Assembly (NCBI GenBank): GCA_032358165.1 | Contig: JAALGY010000061.1 | Location: 434,001 to 498,000, forward strand | Direction of reading: 5' to 3' | Source of the DNA: Diplosphaera chodatii | Lineage: Eukaryota > Chlorophyta > Trebouxiophyceae > Prasiolales > Stichococcaceae | DNA: 64,000 nt | Part shown: positions 1 through 11,000 of the stretch, piece by piece | Layout of the letters: every line of letters starts with the position of its first letter | Numbering within the stretch: the first letter of the stretch is position 1 | Notes under the pieces: model-generated | Told to the model about the DNA's origin: nothing | Databases searched by the model: none | What the model saw: the letters and a program-made list of their open reading frames with translations, nothing else | Made by a program: the position numbers and the translations under genes

Positions 1-3000
1 CAGCATGTTTGCAGACTTTACAATCGACATCTTATGTGTGACTGACTTTGGACCACGTGCGCAGACGGGCGGCTACAGCTTTGGACAGATTCCTGACCTG
101 CCTGCTGATTTCGGCCCGCCCATTGGCGAAGACGGTGTTGCCGGCTTGCTGGTGGTGAGCACAGCCTCCAGCTGCCCTGCAAGCCAACATTGAGTAGCCT
201 ATATTTGACAGCGAAAGATATTCGAAGGGCGTTGACGCATGTTGACATCGGCCATGTCGTTGACAAGCAGCGTTGCAGGCATGCTGTCAGAACCGCGTGT
301 AGCACCTCTATGGTATTCAAACCTGCCGTCCGCTCAGAGCGCAGAGGTAACAGAAACGTGAAGAAGTGCTGGTGCATACAGTTCTGTCTGCCACAACAGA
401 TCGCAGATCCGGAGGATGCATGCGAGCCGCTGAAGGCTCCTGCGGTGGGCCATGCCCCATGGATCGCCCTGATCATCCGCTCCCAGCGCGTGCACACAAA
501 CTGCACCTTCGACTACAAGGTGCACCCGCCTGACTTCAGGGCCTGTCTCGCCACGAGCTCTGCGTACGCTGGCACTGTTGCATGGAGTTGTGTGCACACG
601 TGGCAGCACGCTCGCTGCCATGAACTAGGCGGAACTGCTGTTTGCAGTCAGTTCTGATCACGACATTGAGCATCATTACCAACTGGTCTTGCAGGTGCGG
701 CATGCCCAGCACGCGGGCGCAGCGGCAGCTATTGTCTACGACAACACATACGAGCCGCTGATCATCATGTCCAAGCCCGCGGGGCACGCCAGCCCGGGCA
801 TCCCGGCCGTGTTCATCAGCCAGAAGTCCGGCATCATCATGAAGAAGCTCATGACGCCAGGCGTGACCGTAGCCCACATCATGCCGGTGAGCTTATAGGT
901 TGCCCTGCTGTATCCGATCTTATGAGTCTATGTGCATGGTGAGCGCGACAGTTTGTACAAAGGTCACAGCATGTATGTGCGTATCTGCTGCGTGCCAAGT
1001 GCCATGTCGATTGTCTTCCATGATGCAAGTGATAGATAGGTGATGTAATGATACGTGGGATCCGTGCCACCACGCTGTAAAAGCAGCCACTGGATGCTGG
1101 AGGCATCCGACTCGAGCATACATGTGTATGGTTTCAATGTTGTGCATTGTGCAGATCTCGGACGAGGTGTGGATCTCCATCCTGATGAGCGCCTTCAGCG
1201 GTGTGATAGCCGTTGGAGTCATGCTGGCGACGTTCTACTTCATTCGCCGCCACCGGCTGCGCGCCCTGGGGGCACGCGGCGGCCTAACAGAGGCGCTGTT
1301 GCGTGGCGAGGTACCGCTCACTCCATCATGCAAAGCAATCAAGAGTCAGCTTTTGCATTTGGCTGCTCTATGCCTAGCCCATTACCATCCATCGCTCGGG
1401 TGTTCCCGCATGATCGCAAGGTGGGCAGGAAAGTCACCACAGCTGCTGCACATCATCACAGGAGGAAGGGGGAATGTCAGCAGCGCAGCTGCGGGCCCTG
1501 CCGGTGGTGATTCACGAGCCGCCGCTGCGGCGGCACCGGCACAGCCCCAGCGGAGGGGCCAATGATGCGGGAGACGCAGGTTCCGACACAGGCATGCACC
1601 TGCTGTATCTGGTCCCTTGCCTGCATGTGGTTCAGCAGAATTTGTTTGCGCTGTGCTTTACTACATGTTCGATCTGTCCCTGCCCATCTCGAGCAGAGTT
1701 CACCTATGCTCGAGCTACATGCACTGTATAGGTTTTGAATATGCACCTGGTAGGCTGCACCCCATTGAATTTGGATCTGTGTGCCAACAGGCAGCACCAG
1801 CAGCGGCGGTAGCCCACGGGGCCCCAAGGGCGGCGGCACGCTGAAGACCTGCGCCGTGTGCATCGAGGACTATGCGTAAGCCTGTCCAGCGCAGATGGTG
1901 TTTCCGTTGCAGTCGTTGCAGATGGTCCCCACATGCAAAAATCTGCACCAAGCTGTGCCTGTCGGCATGGCTGTGAAGCCATAACAAGTGTGGCGGTGGC
2001 GCCTTCTCAAATCTGCCTGTCGCATCTGTATGCTGCTGACATCGTGGATGCGTGCAGGGACGGCGACAAGCAGCGGGTGCTGCCGTGCCAGCACCGCTTC
2101 CACATGGAGTGCATCGACCAGTGGCTGTCCGCACGCCGGCCCCTGTGCCCCATCTGCAAGTGCGCAAACCACCCAGGCAGAGCAGCTCGCACTACCCACA
2201 TGTCCTTGCGCCATGTGGGCACGTCTTGTCTTGTTATGATTGCATGTGCCTTGCAATGTCCCTAGCTGCATGCTGCCAGTCTGCTTTACCACATGCTTTA
2301 CCCGCAGGATGCTGTCATGCAAACACGAGGCTGCTCTATCCATGGCTCTCTAGTCTGACAGAAGCATGTGCCGTGCAGGTGGGATGCTGGACAGGCGTTC
2401 CCAAACTCAGCTGAGGCGGCAGCGCAGGCGGCGTCAGCACAGCCTGAAGAGCCTGGCTTCCTCACCCGCAGGTGACCCGCTGTCCGGCTACAGCCATGCT
2501 GGTAATTTTGCGTGGACAGTCACAGCTCTTCAACGTCAGCTCACCAGCGCGCCAACTGGGACTGCGGCCGGTCGGCTATCAGGCCGAGCACAGCATAAAC
2601 CCGGGCGTGTGGGTGACCGGGCAGTCCCCTTCGCTGCTGTGCAGGTGGCGGCGGTGGCGGTGGCGCCGCGCCCGCCGCCGCTCCGGACTGTCCATCCCGG
2701 CGGCCGCGGCGGCGGGCGGCGGGGCGCCGGGGGTGGCGGCGGCGGCAGCCGCGGGCGCAGAGGAGCAGCACCCGCCGACGCCGCACAACTTCCCGGGCAT
2801 GCACTTCGCCCGCCGCTCTGCAAGCAGCGCCGCCCTGGCAGCAGGTGGGCCACAGCCACTGGCGGAGTCGCGCGAGTGCACCCCGGGTGCCTCCAATGAT
2901 CTTCGCCCGCTCATGTGTCCGGTGGTTCTACCTTCAGAGCACCCTCCAGTGTGCCTGGCTTGGTGCTGCTTCCGACGTGCCTGCAACCTTGCGCTGCAGG

Positions 3001-3115
3001 CGAGGAGATCAGCGCAGCGCCGGATGCCGAGGGCGGGGCAGGCACAGGGCAGCGGGACGTTGTGGTGGACATCGAAGCGCCTCTACCGCGCGCTGCCTCC
3101 AGACAGCAGCCATAG
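1..3115 (+). CDS. PA-TM-RING-H2 E3 ubiquitin ligase, 5' partial
   Basis: Membrane ubiquitin ligase of the RMR/GRAIL type, which typically sits in the endomembrane system with a luminal PA domain and a cytosolic RING. Exons that join in phase are 65-154, 400-519, 695-886, 1155-1310, 1489-1579, 1791-1875, 2058-2159, 2379-2471, 2645-2844 and 3000-3115. The first three encode a protease-associated domain ([17 protein letters not shown], then [12 protein letters not shown], then a segment with AIVYDN). Exon 1155-1310 holds one membrane helix followed by basic residues. The RING-H2 is split between 1791-1875 (CAVC) and 2058-2159 (CQHRFHMEC ... CPIC), giving the full C3H2C3 ligand set. The tail is Arg-, Ala- and Gly-rich and ends in a TAG-terminated acidic segment. 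The start codon and signal peptide lie left of the window. Family is certain from the domain order; substrate and compartment are inference. Confidence 0.88.
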
Positions 3116-4124
3116 GCCGCGGGCGCTGGCGTGACGGCAGGGCCGCATGGGGCTTGTCAGCAGTAGCATGGCGCGCACCTGCTGCTATGCCAGCAGAGCA
3201 AACGCCGCCGCAGGCACAGCGGCTGCCAGCAGCTGGCAGCGATTGCAAACGAGCGCATGGCTCAGGCAGGGTGAGCGGCAGCATTCAGGAGCTGCTGCTG
3301 CGCACATGGCCGCAACCGATGCAGCTGCGGCAGTTGTCGAGCAGGTGCTTCACATTTGAATCGTGCCTGCCTGTCTGGTTTTGGTAACCTCGTCAGCAAC
3401 CTCTGTTGCTGCTGTTGTAGTGGGCCTGCTGTGTTAAGGTTTAGATATGTGTACACTAGGCATGAAGTATCATGTGTTGCAGCATTTTGCTGTGTTTGAT
3501 TTCGAGGCAGAAGTTGGCATCGTGGTGGGGTGGCTGCCTGTCTGATAATGTGGCTCAACTAATGCAGCATCAGGACCAAATGCAGGTTTCAGGTCACAGG
3601 TGTGAACTGTACGAAGACGTCGGACCTATCCACAGGCAGACATCGTCGCTCGAGCCTCGCGCCTCAGCGTACAGGCCTGACACTGGAGCATGTGGGTGGA
3701 CATTACAACACCATGTCTACACTTGATCTGCCGCACTCAAGTCCGCAGGGTGTCACAAAAGGATGTGTGCATACAGAACCCCAACTGACTGCTGTGCGTT
3801 TCGAACAAGCAGATGGCACCTTCCTGGCTCAATACCCCTACAGTTTGTTGCAAGCCAGATGCGAATTGACGAGGGCAGCACAGATGTGCGCTTCACCCAA
3901 CGGACAGCCTTCGAAACACCCACTAGAAAAGACATTGCAAAGCTTTCTCACGGCGCAATTGCATTTTGGTGCAAGACATTCACAATGCTGCTAGCCTGGC
4001 CACGCTACAAGTCGCTCACCCAACAGGAACACCTGCCGGGCGGCTGCGCATCACCGTGCTTCGGGACCACGTCCTAGAACCTGAGCTGAACTGCAAATAC
4101 AATTGACGCTGCTGCTGTCTGCAG
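3116..4124. other. Convergent intergenic region
   Basis: Less GC-rich DNA between the ends of the RING gene (+) and the PUB gene (-). It presumably holds both 3' untranslated regions. I see no open frame with protein-like composition, no tRNA and no long repeat here. Confidence 0.5.
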
Positions 4125-4232
4125 TTCTTCGCTGCCTACCCGCAGCAGCCGCCGGTGTTCAGGCCCGCCTCGCCGGCCGTGCGGATGCCGCCGTTCGGCA
4201 GCGGCTGCGCCGTGCTGCCACGCTCCACCTGA
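4125..4232 (+). other. Orphan exon-like segment
   Basis: After a good acceptor (CTGTCTGCAG) a GC-rich frame runs 35 codons to TGA, beginning FFAAYPQQPPVFRPASP. Its composition resembles the coding exons of this window, not the flanking DNA. I find no upstream exon to join it to: the RING gene already reaches a stop at 3115. It could be an alternative last exon of that gene, part of an unrecognised small gene, or chance. Confidence 0.25.
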
Positions 4233-4415
4233 GGGGCATGTCACTCATACATCACAAGCTTGTGGCATGCGTGCAGCGCTCGCGCAGGTCCGGGCACACA
4301 AACGACCCGCTGGCCAGAGTCCAGGGGCTGTGCAACAACAGCGGCGTCTCCAAAGGTCGCAACATCATGTGCACATTGTTCATCGGCTGCGCCAAAAGAG
4401 CACCGCCTCCAAGGG

Positions 4416-5321
4416 TCACACAATCATGTCCGCATAGCTCATCCGACCCAGCGAGCTCACCGGCGCGGCTGCGGCCCGCTCGGCCCTGTCGGCGGCCAGG
4501 GCGGCCGCGATGCGAGCGGAGTCGCCCCCCGCGGCGGCGGACCGCTCGCGGCCGGCGGCTGAGCGCTTCGCGTCCTTCATGTCCTTGCGGTGCTGGGACA
4601 GCGCCTCATCGATCAGCCGCACCTACGGCACAGGAGCGAAGCCGGCCCGTCAGCGACGTGCAATGGCCTGCCCCGCTAGCGCTGGGTGGGGGGCAGCCAC
4701 CTGAATGCAAGCTGGCGAGGATAGGACAAAGGTCGCATGTGGGCTGAGCAGCGGCAGGCGGAAGGCACTCACATCTGCCATGCTGGCGGACTTCTTGGCG
4801 GGGAGCACCAGAAAGTCTGCGTCGGTGGGGTCCAGTGTCCAGCCCAGCGCGCGCAGCGCCTCCAGAGCGCCCGGCACCTACAGAGGAGGAGTGCATCAGC
4901 CTCAGTTTGCAGCCTGTGGAGATGACAGCGGTACCAACCAGCAGATGGTCAGCAAGTGATGCTGTGGAGCTCTGCAATGGCCGTGGGCTTGCCTGTGTGA
5001 TGGCTGCGGCGATCTTGGGGTTGCTGAGGCGCAGCCGCCTGAACTTCTCATCCGAGGGATTCACCACCTGCGGTCACAGGGACTGCAGTGACATGTGGCC
5101 TTACAAGCCTCTCCCAAGCTTGGCTGTGACACCCGCATCACAACCACATGCATGCAGACTTTGCACGTGGCAGCATTGACAAAGTCAGAGCAGCTCACCA
5201 CATTCCGGACGAGCTTGGCCATGAGCTCGTATGACGCCTCATTGGATACCGCCTTCAGCGCCTGCTGCTCCGGTGTCAGCTTGCTGGCGTACTTGGCGGG
5301 GACGTAGCCGGCGTAACCCAT
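4416..5321 (-). CDS. PUB-domain protein, likely p97/Cdc48 cofactor
   Basis: Four exons, 5321-5199, 5067-4993, 4877-4773 and 4622-4416, all joined in phase 0, give a 169-residue protein. It starts MGYAGYVPAKYASKLTPEQQ. Residues from about 25 to 101 form a PUB/PUG domain: an N-terminal helix, then NPSDEKFRRLRLSNPKIAAAI, then VPGALEALRALGW and an FLVLP strand. In this family the domain binds the C-terminal tail of the AAA ATPase p97/Cdc48, linking a partner to protein quality control. The C-terminal 68 residues are a charged, Ala-rich helix ending SYADMIV. There is no UBX, UBA or transglutaminase domain, so it is not PNGase or a full UBX protein. The second intron has a GC donor (ACACAG|GCAAGC). 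The start chosen is the first ATG that makes the conserved frame; a longer leader in the same frame exists but looks like 5' UTR. Confidence 0.85.
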
Positions 5322-6441
5322 GGTCGCGCTGCTACAATCTACGGACGCCTCGAATGCTGTACACCAGTTGTGGGTGAAGTACTCCCAGGTGCTGGTCAAG
5401 GGTCCTGCAGCGTAACGGACCTACAAGGCAGCCGCGGAACGTCAACTCATGGCAAACGCTGTGTCAATGAAACAGGATCAAGCGTATGCTGACAACACTG
5501 CTGCAGGAGACTCAACGTTGTTCAGGATGGTGGGTCAGCGTGTTGACGCTCAAGCTACCACAGGCAGCGCTTCACGCTGTGCATGTGCAACGAGTGACCG
5601 GCTGCAAACTACAACCATCACGATGCGCACCTGCACGGCCTGGGTCCGGGAACAGCAGAGTTGGCTGGTTTGAAGGGGTTGTCCCAATCTCGCCTTGCTT
5701 GTCAGTGCTGTCACCACACGGCTTCCCCCGTTTGTAGCACGGCCAGTCTGTGGGCAGCAACGTGCAAGCCAATCAATACAAGTGACAATGGGTCATGACA
5801 CCTCGAAAAGCGCAAGGCGAGCGCGTCAAAGCAGCGCTCGACACGTGGCAATCACGTAATTCCACGCATGAGCCGCATGCCTCCATGCAGCACCTCGCCT
5901 GTGTTTGGCGGTGCCTTTTGGGACCCCTATGCAGCCTGCAGGCTGCCATGAACCTGTATCAACCACCACGGATACTATCGCTAGCAATGGAGTGCCTTGA
6001 AGGCGATGTGGTCGCTGAATGGTGTCAGCAAAATTGCCCGCATGGCTAGCTGGTCCTCCGGCAAGTTTACCCTCAGACTGCCTTCTGCTTAGGTAAACTG
6101 CAAGGCATGCTGGAAGACATATCGCAGCACCAGTCCATTTGGAGTCACGAGCTGCCATTCTCCGAGGTGACGTCAAACAGCATGCTGAAAGACGGCGGAC
6201 TGCAGACTGAAAAGCCTCCGCGATTGCAACTTCAGCTTGTGTCAAAATCCCGGGCGACTGACTTGACGTCTAGCAGTTGCTTGTCAAACCATTTCAGCAC
6301 ATCATGACACTGCAAAGCACTGACATGCATGCGGAGCCAGCCACACGCTTCAGGCTGCTAGCCTCTATGCCGTGCTGGGCAGCCAATCTTGTCCGAGACA
6401 CACCGCACATCACAGACGGGTGACGCCACAGCATGGCGGAA
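5322..6441. other. Intergenic region, nothing recognised
   Basis: Spacer between two genes on the minus strand, holding the 5' flank of the PUB gene and the 3' flank of the CPP1-like gene. Open frames here are short and lack protein-like composition. I see no RNA gene or repeat. Confidence 0.5.
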
Positions 6442-7422
6442 CTACCGCAAAAATGCCGAGAAGATGAAGTTGAAGAGGGTCGCGCCGACGCAGAGTAGCG
6501 TGGACTCGCTCTGGTAGAACCATGTTGGCATGGGGCTGCGGGTGACTGTGTTCTTCAGGAAGTCGGGGAGGGTGAAGAACAGGAAGGCGCCCAGGAACGT
6601 CGCCATCAGCGTCAGCAGCGCCCCCCGGAACAGGTTCTTGAATGTCTGGTTCTTGTTCTCGCCGCCTGAGGATGACGGGGCTGGGTTGATCATGTTCTGC
6701 TTGTACACATTGGCCACCACGCCAGCCAGAGCCGACGCGACCAGGGGCTGAGTGCCGGCGGAGACGGAGGACAGCAGCGCCCACGCCGCCAGCAGCAGCT
6801 GCACCGCGCCCACGATCTGTATGAAGCGCGCCTCCGCCACGAACTTTCTGGGCCGCCAGGGGAAGTACACGGCGCGGTCCGCGTACTTCACCTCCTTCGG
6901 CACCGACGTGCCGCCCGCTGTCCTACCCTTCATGCGCTCGGTGAGCCCGGACATCATGATGCTGGTGTGCGCGGCCTCGATCTTCTCCACCCGCGACTTG
7001 TCCCCCTTGGCATCGTTGAGAGCCCGCCTGTAGGACCGCTGGACCATCTCCGAGGTAGCATTCGCCGACAGGCCCAGAGTCTGGTATGGGTCTGGAGCAA
7101 AGATGTTCCTGTGCGCAGCCTCGATGATGTCGACGCGCTCCTTGTCGCCTTTGGCATCGTTTAGCATGCGCTTGTATGATCGATCGATGTCCTGGTGGGA
7201 CGCACCCGGCGACAGGCCCAGCACCTGGTAGGGGTCTGGAGCATCACCACCCGCTCCCGCCATTCCCGCCATGGCTGCCCGCACGCAAACTGCTGTTCGC
7301 CTGCTGCGTGTCTGAACCGCCCGCAGCCTCGGCTGCAGGCGGGCTGCTGGCGCTGCCGAGGGACTGACGAGCTTGTGGGTTTGCATCGTGCCGCCACAGG
7401 CCAGCGGCAGGGTGCGGACCAT
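6442..7422 (-). CDS. CPP1-like J-like membrane protein, plastid
   Basis: A single uninterrupted frame of 326 codons, the only clearly intronless gene in the window. The first 50 residues are rich in Ala, Arg and Ser with almost no acid, as in a plastid transit peptide. Two consecutive J-like units follow, each opening DPYQ(V/T)LGLS and containing a (S/R)YKRMLNDAKGDK-type helix and an IEAAH motif. The central helix lacks the HPD triad, so these are J-like and not true DnaJ domains. After a basic linker (PRKFVAEARF) come about four hydrophobic segments, ending FNFIFSAFLR. This is the DUF3353/CPP1 layout; plant CPP1 is a plastid membrane chaperone that stabilises protochlorophyllide oxidoreductase. 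Function in this alga is inferred. A second in-frame ATG at 7386 could also start the protein. Confidence 0.85.
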   Translation of the reverse strand: MVRTLPLACGGTMQTHKLVSPSAAPAARLQPRLRAVQTRSRRTAVCVRAAMAGMAGAGGDAPDPYQVLGLSPGASHQDIDRSYKRMLNDAKGDKERVDIIEAAHRNIFAPDPYQTLGLSANATSEMVQRSYRRALNDAKGDKSRVEKIEAAHTSIMMSGLTERMKGRTAGGTSVPKEVKYADRAVYFPWRPRKFVAEARFIQIVGAVQLLLAAWALLSSVSAGTQPLVASALAGVVANVYKQNMINPAPSSSGGENKNQTFKNLFRGALLTLMATFLGAFLFFTLPDFLKNTVTRSPMPTWFYQSESTLLCVGATLFNFIFSAFLR

Positions 7423-8016
7423 GCTGGGAGGTGCCGATGCAAGGTTTTTGCGGTTTGGAGTGCTGATCCAGCGTCGAATTGATTACCGCTGCTTGGAAGA
7501 GGAGTTGCACCTGCAATCTGTGCCGATACAATCAGCGTGGGAGTGGCTGAGAATCTGGACATTTGAGTCGGGAGACTCTAAGCAGGACCTTGGGACATGC
7601 AAACATGCGTTCATTGATCAATGTTCACAGTCCTGTCCGCATGATGAGCATGCCATAATGGCGCAGCGGTAAGACACCTTGTGTCGCTTGCCTATGGTTT
7701 GAGCTGATCGCTTACTGTGGAAGGCGTTTCGATCAACACCAAACGTTGCGGCACAACTTGCGGCGCTGCTTCAAAGCCATGCACGGCTGCTTAGACTGTT
7801 CGTGGTGGTGATTGCGCGCGTTGAGTGCATGTGCTGACAATTCATATCGGCGTGTCAACAGATATCATCGATGAGCATCAGCTCCCAAGAACAGACTGGC
7901 CCGCGTCCGCATTTGCAGAGAACTGATGCATGATCAGCAAGGGACGAACTCAGGTCCAACAGGCGAGTGGGCGATCAGTCGCCTGACAGTAACAGGAGCC
8001 CCTGCGCCGCCGGGTC
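7423..8016. promoter_or_regulatory. Divergent 5' flanks of CPP1-like and ABC genes
   Basis: These 594 bp separate two start codons on opposite strands, so promoter elements for both genes must lie here or in untranslated leaders. No clear TATA box or other core motif stands out. A short stretch near 7657-7705 resembles a tRNA A box but does not fold as a tRNA. Confidence 0.5.
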
Positions 8017-11000
8017 ATGGGCAGTGACAACGAGGCCCGGCCACTGATGGGCGCCAAGAGCGGCGGGCTGCTCCAAGTCAAGGCAAGCGCATGGCAGTCA
8101 GGCCGGGGAGTTCAGGCTGCACAGCCAGCAGTTCGCGACGGCCATTGGTCCAATGTATGGAGCTGATCCAGGGCCATGCATGCAGGTGACCAATGCGGCT
8201 CAGACGGGGATGGGCAGGGCGGAGGCGGGCGAACTGTCGGGCGCGAGCCGCCCGCTGAGCGAGGTGTTCCCGAAGTGGCTCGCAGTCTGCCGGCGGTGGT
8301 ACGACAGTGAGTGGATCACGAAGTGTCTTCCAAAGGAATTCGTTACCTGGGCTGCGAATGAGGATGGATCTGGGAAGGGGGACCTCCGAAAAGACATGTC
8401 AGGGTCTGCACCGCTGCTGCTGGGCAGGCGAGGAAAGATGGAAGGCCCGCGGATACGCTGCGGCCACGATCGTCACAGCGCTGATGACCACTGGCCTCCT
8501 GGTGACTTTATGTTGATGGCCGCAAATGCCCTGCCATGCTGAGAGTACACATGCAAATGGATCCGTCCAACGACTCGAGGCTGAGCCTGTTGCTGCCGAG
8601 GTGACGTCATCAGCGTGCTTTGTTGACTGTGCAGGTGCGCATCAGCTATGCCCAGCGCAACTTCCAGACGGCGCTGTCCGAGAAGAACGTGGCCGGCTTC
8701 CATGCAGCCCTGTGGCAATTTGTGGGAATCATCGTCCTGGCCGCGCCCTCCTTCGCGCTTGCCAACTGGCTGGAGGTACGTGTGCCCCGCAGATAGTAAC
8801 GTTGGCGCGCCCACGTGCTTGCTGGCCAGGCATCTCCTCGTTGCCCTGCTCCCAATATTACCTGGCGCTGCCTGCGGTGCCGTCCCCTGAGCTGCAGCAC
8901 ATCACTCAGTGTGGCCTGCAAGTGCATGCAACGCCTCAAGCTGGGTTACGGCAGATGCACATGACCGCTGCTGGAGAGGGTCACGACCCGTGCTGGCGCC
9001 TTGTGACTCTCAGATCCCCAGCTTGGCTGCGCAGGCGCGGCTGAAGCTGGAGTGGCGCCGCTTCCTGACGCAGCAGCTGCTGCAGGCGTACTTCTCGCGC
9101 CGCGCCTTTTTCAAGCTCAAGCTGCAGGCGGCAGGCATCGACAACCCCGACCAGGTCCTGGAAGGGACTCATGAAACCAATTCTGATCCATGATCCATGA
9201 CAAGTGCAAAGCAGACCCTCTGTGCGGTCGCTTGCTGGCGAGGTGACATAACAAAAGCTTTTTGCCGCACAAGTTGCAGAGCACTGAAGCTATATGATGC
9301 CCTGTCCTGCAGCGCATCTGTGACGACGTGCCGGCCTTTGCAGACACCAGCGTCTTCCTGGTGATCGGCATCATCCGGAAGGTCTTCAACTGCATCGCAT
9401 TTGCAGGTGAGCACGATGGGTGAACAAGTCTGCACGGATTGCCACCCGTAGACTGGGTAGGCAGGCCAAATGGATTGCATGCATACACATGAGGCACGTA
9501 CATAACCAATCCACTCTCACACGGAATGAATAAGCATGCCTGGATTCTGTATTCTGCATCCTGCTGCAGGTGTGCTGTGGAGTGTCGCGCCGCGCCTGGT
9601 GTTCTTCCTGCTGGGGTACGCCATCTTCGGCACCTGGCTCACGGCCGCGGGCTTCGGCCGCCGCCTCATGCGGCTGCATTATGCCATCCTGAAGCGCGAG
9701 GGCGACCTGCGCTTCGACCTCGTGCGCGTGCGGGAGAATGCAGGTGAGCGGCTGCCAGCATGTGCTGGCGGTGTCACCACACATTGCACAGCGGTCCCAG
9801 CGGTCCCAGCTGTGCCCGATCTATGCCATCAGCAGCTAAGCAGGCTTGTGCAAGTGACTCGTGCCTCGTGCAAGACACTGAAGGGTCTGTGCACACAACA
9901 GTGCAGCAGTGCTTCGATCCAATGCGAGTTTCATCCTCAGCACTTCCTGGCCTATGCAGCGCTGCCTAGAAGACACCAGGCAGTCACGTGCCGCCACTTT
10001 GACTCTTGCAACTTTGTGCGTGTGTGCAGAGTCCATCGCGTTCTACAATGGCGAGCATCGGGAGTCGGCGATCGCGGGCAGCCGCCTAGAGTCGCTAATC
10101 ACCATCTCCCGGCTGCGCCTGGCCTGGGAGGCGGGCCTCAGCCTGTGGCAGAACGCCTACACGTACGCCATGCTGTTGAAAGCACAGGAGGCGGGTGGCA
10201 GTGAGATGCACCAAGTGGCCCCTGAATGCTATGGCATTGCGGGCGCTCTTGGCAACGGAATCGTTTAAGCATCAAAATGCCTGATATAACAGCATGGTGC
10301 AGATGCCTGGCAGTGGCTCTGTGCAGGTATGCTACCATCCTGGTGCCCAGCCTCCTGACGGCTCCCCGCTACTTTGCTGGCGAGATCGAGTTCGGCGTCA
10401 TCTCTCAGGTGGGAGCAATTGCAATTGCATGCATGCACTGCCTTGTTCTTGGCCTGCTGCAATGTGTTTCTGGCCGATCGGCCTAACAATACATTGCACA
10501 TCTCATTGTTGCATGATACCATGCAGGTTGGCTTTGCGTTTGGGCGCATCGAATCAGCGTTGACGGTGCTTGTGGCCAACCTCTCGGAGCTCAGCAGCCT
10601 TGCAGCAAAAACAGAGCGTATTGATGCGCTGTTCACAGGTGCAGCATCGTGTTTACCTACTGTAAGAATTCAACAGGCTATGGCACAGTTTGCAGTCATG
10701 AAGTGTTCATCCGACTGTGCTGCACCATGCAAGTCTCACGCTGCTTCTGACGGGCCTGCATCTTGGGCTGCAGCTCTGCTGGTGGGTCCGCCACAGAGCG
10801 ACACCGTCATCGCACGTGCGCAATCGCCCGATGCAGGTGCCTCCCTGGTTTGCAAAGCTGGAAAAGCATCTGCCAGTACCACGTGCTCACGATATGAGCT
10901 GTAAATATATTCAGGCTGTGCGGTCTGAGGATTGAGGCAGAGTCTGGGATCGAGACTGTGAGTGTGCTACGCTGGTGAAGCCTGTGTAGCCTGAGTGTGT

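Noticed and set aside
4281..4440. Imperfect direct repeat (CTCCAARGGTC ... ATCATGT)
   Set aside because: Similarity is short and broken; no clear unit or element boundary.
7657..7705. tRNA-like A box (TGGCGCAGCGGT) with a weak B box
   Set aside because: The acceptor and D stems do not pair and the anticodon loop would be too small, so it is not a tRNA gene.
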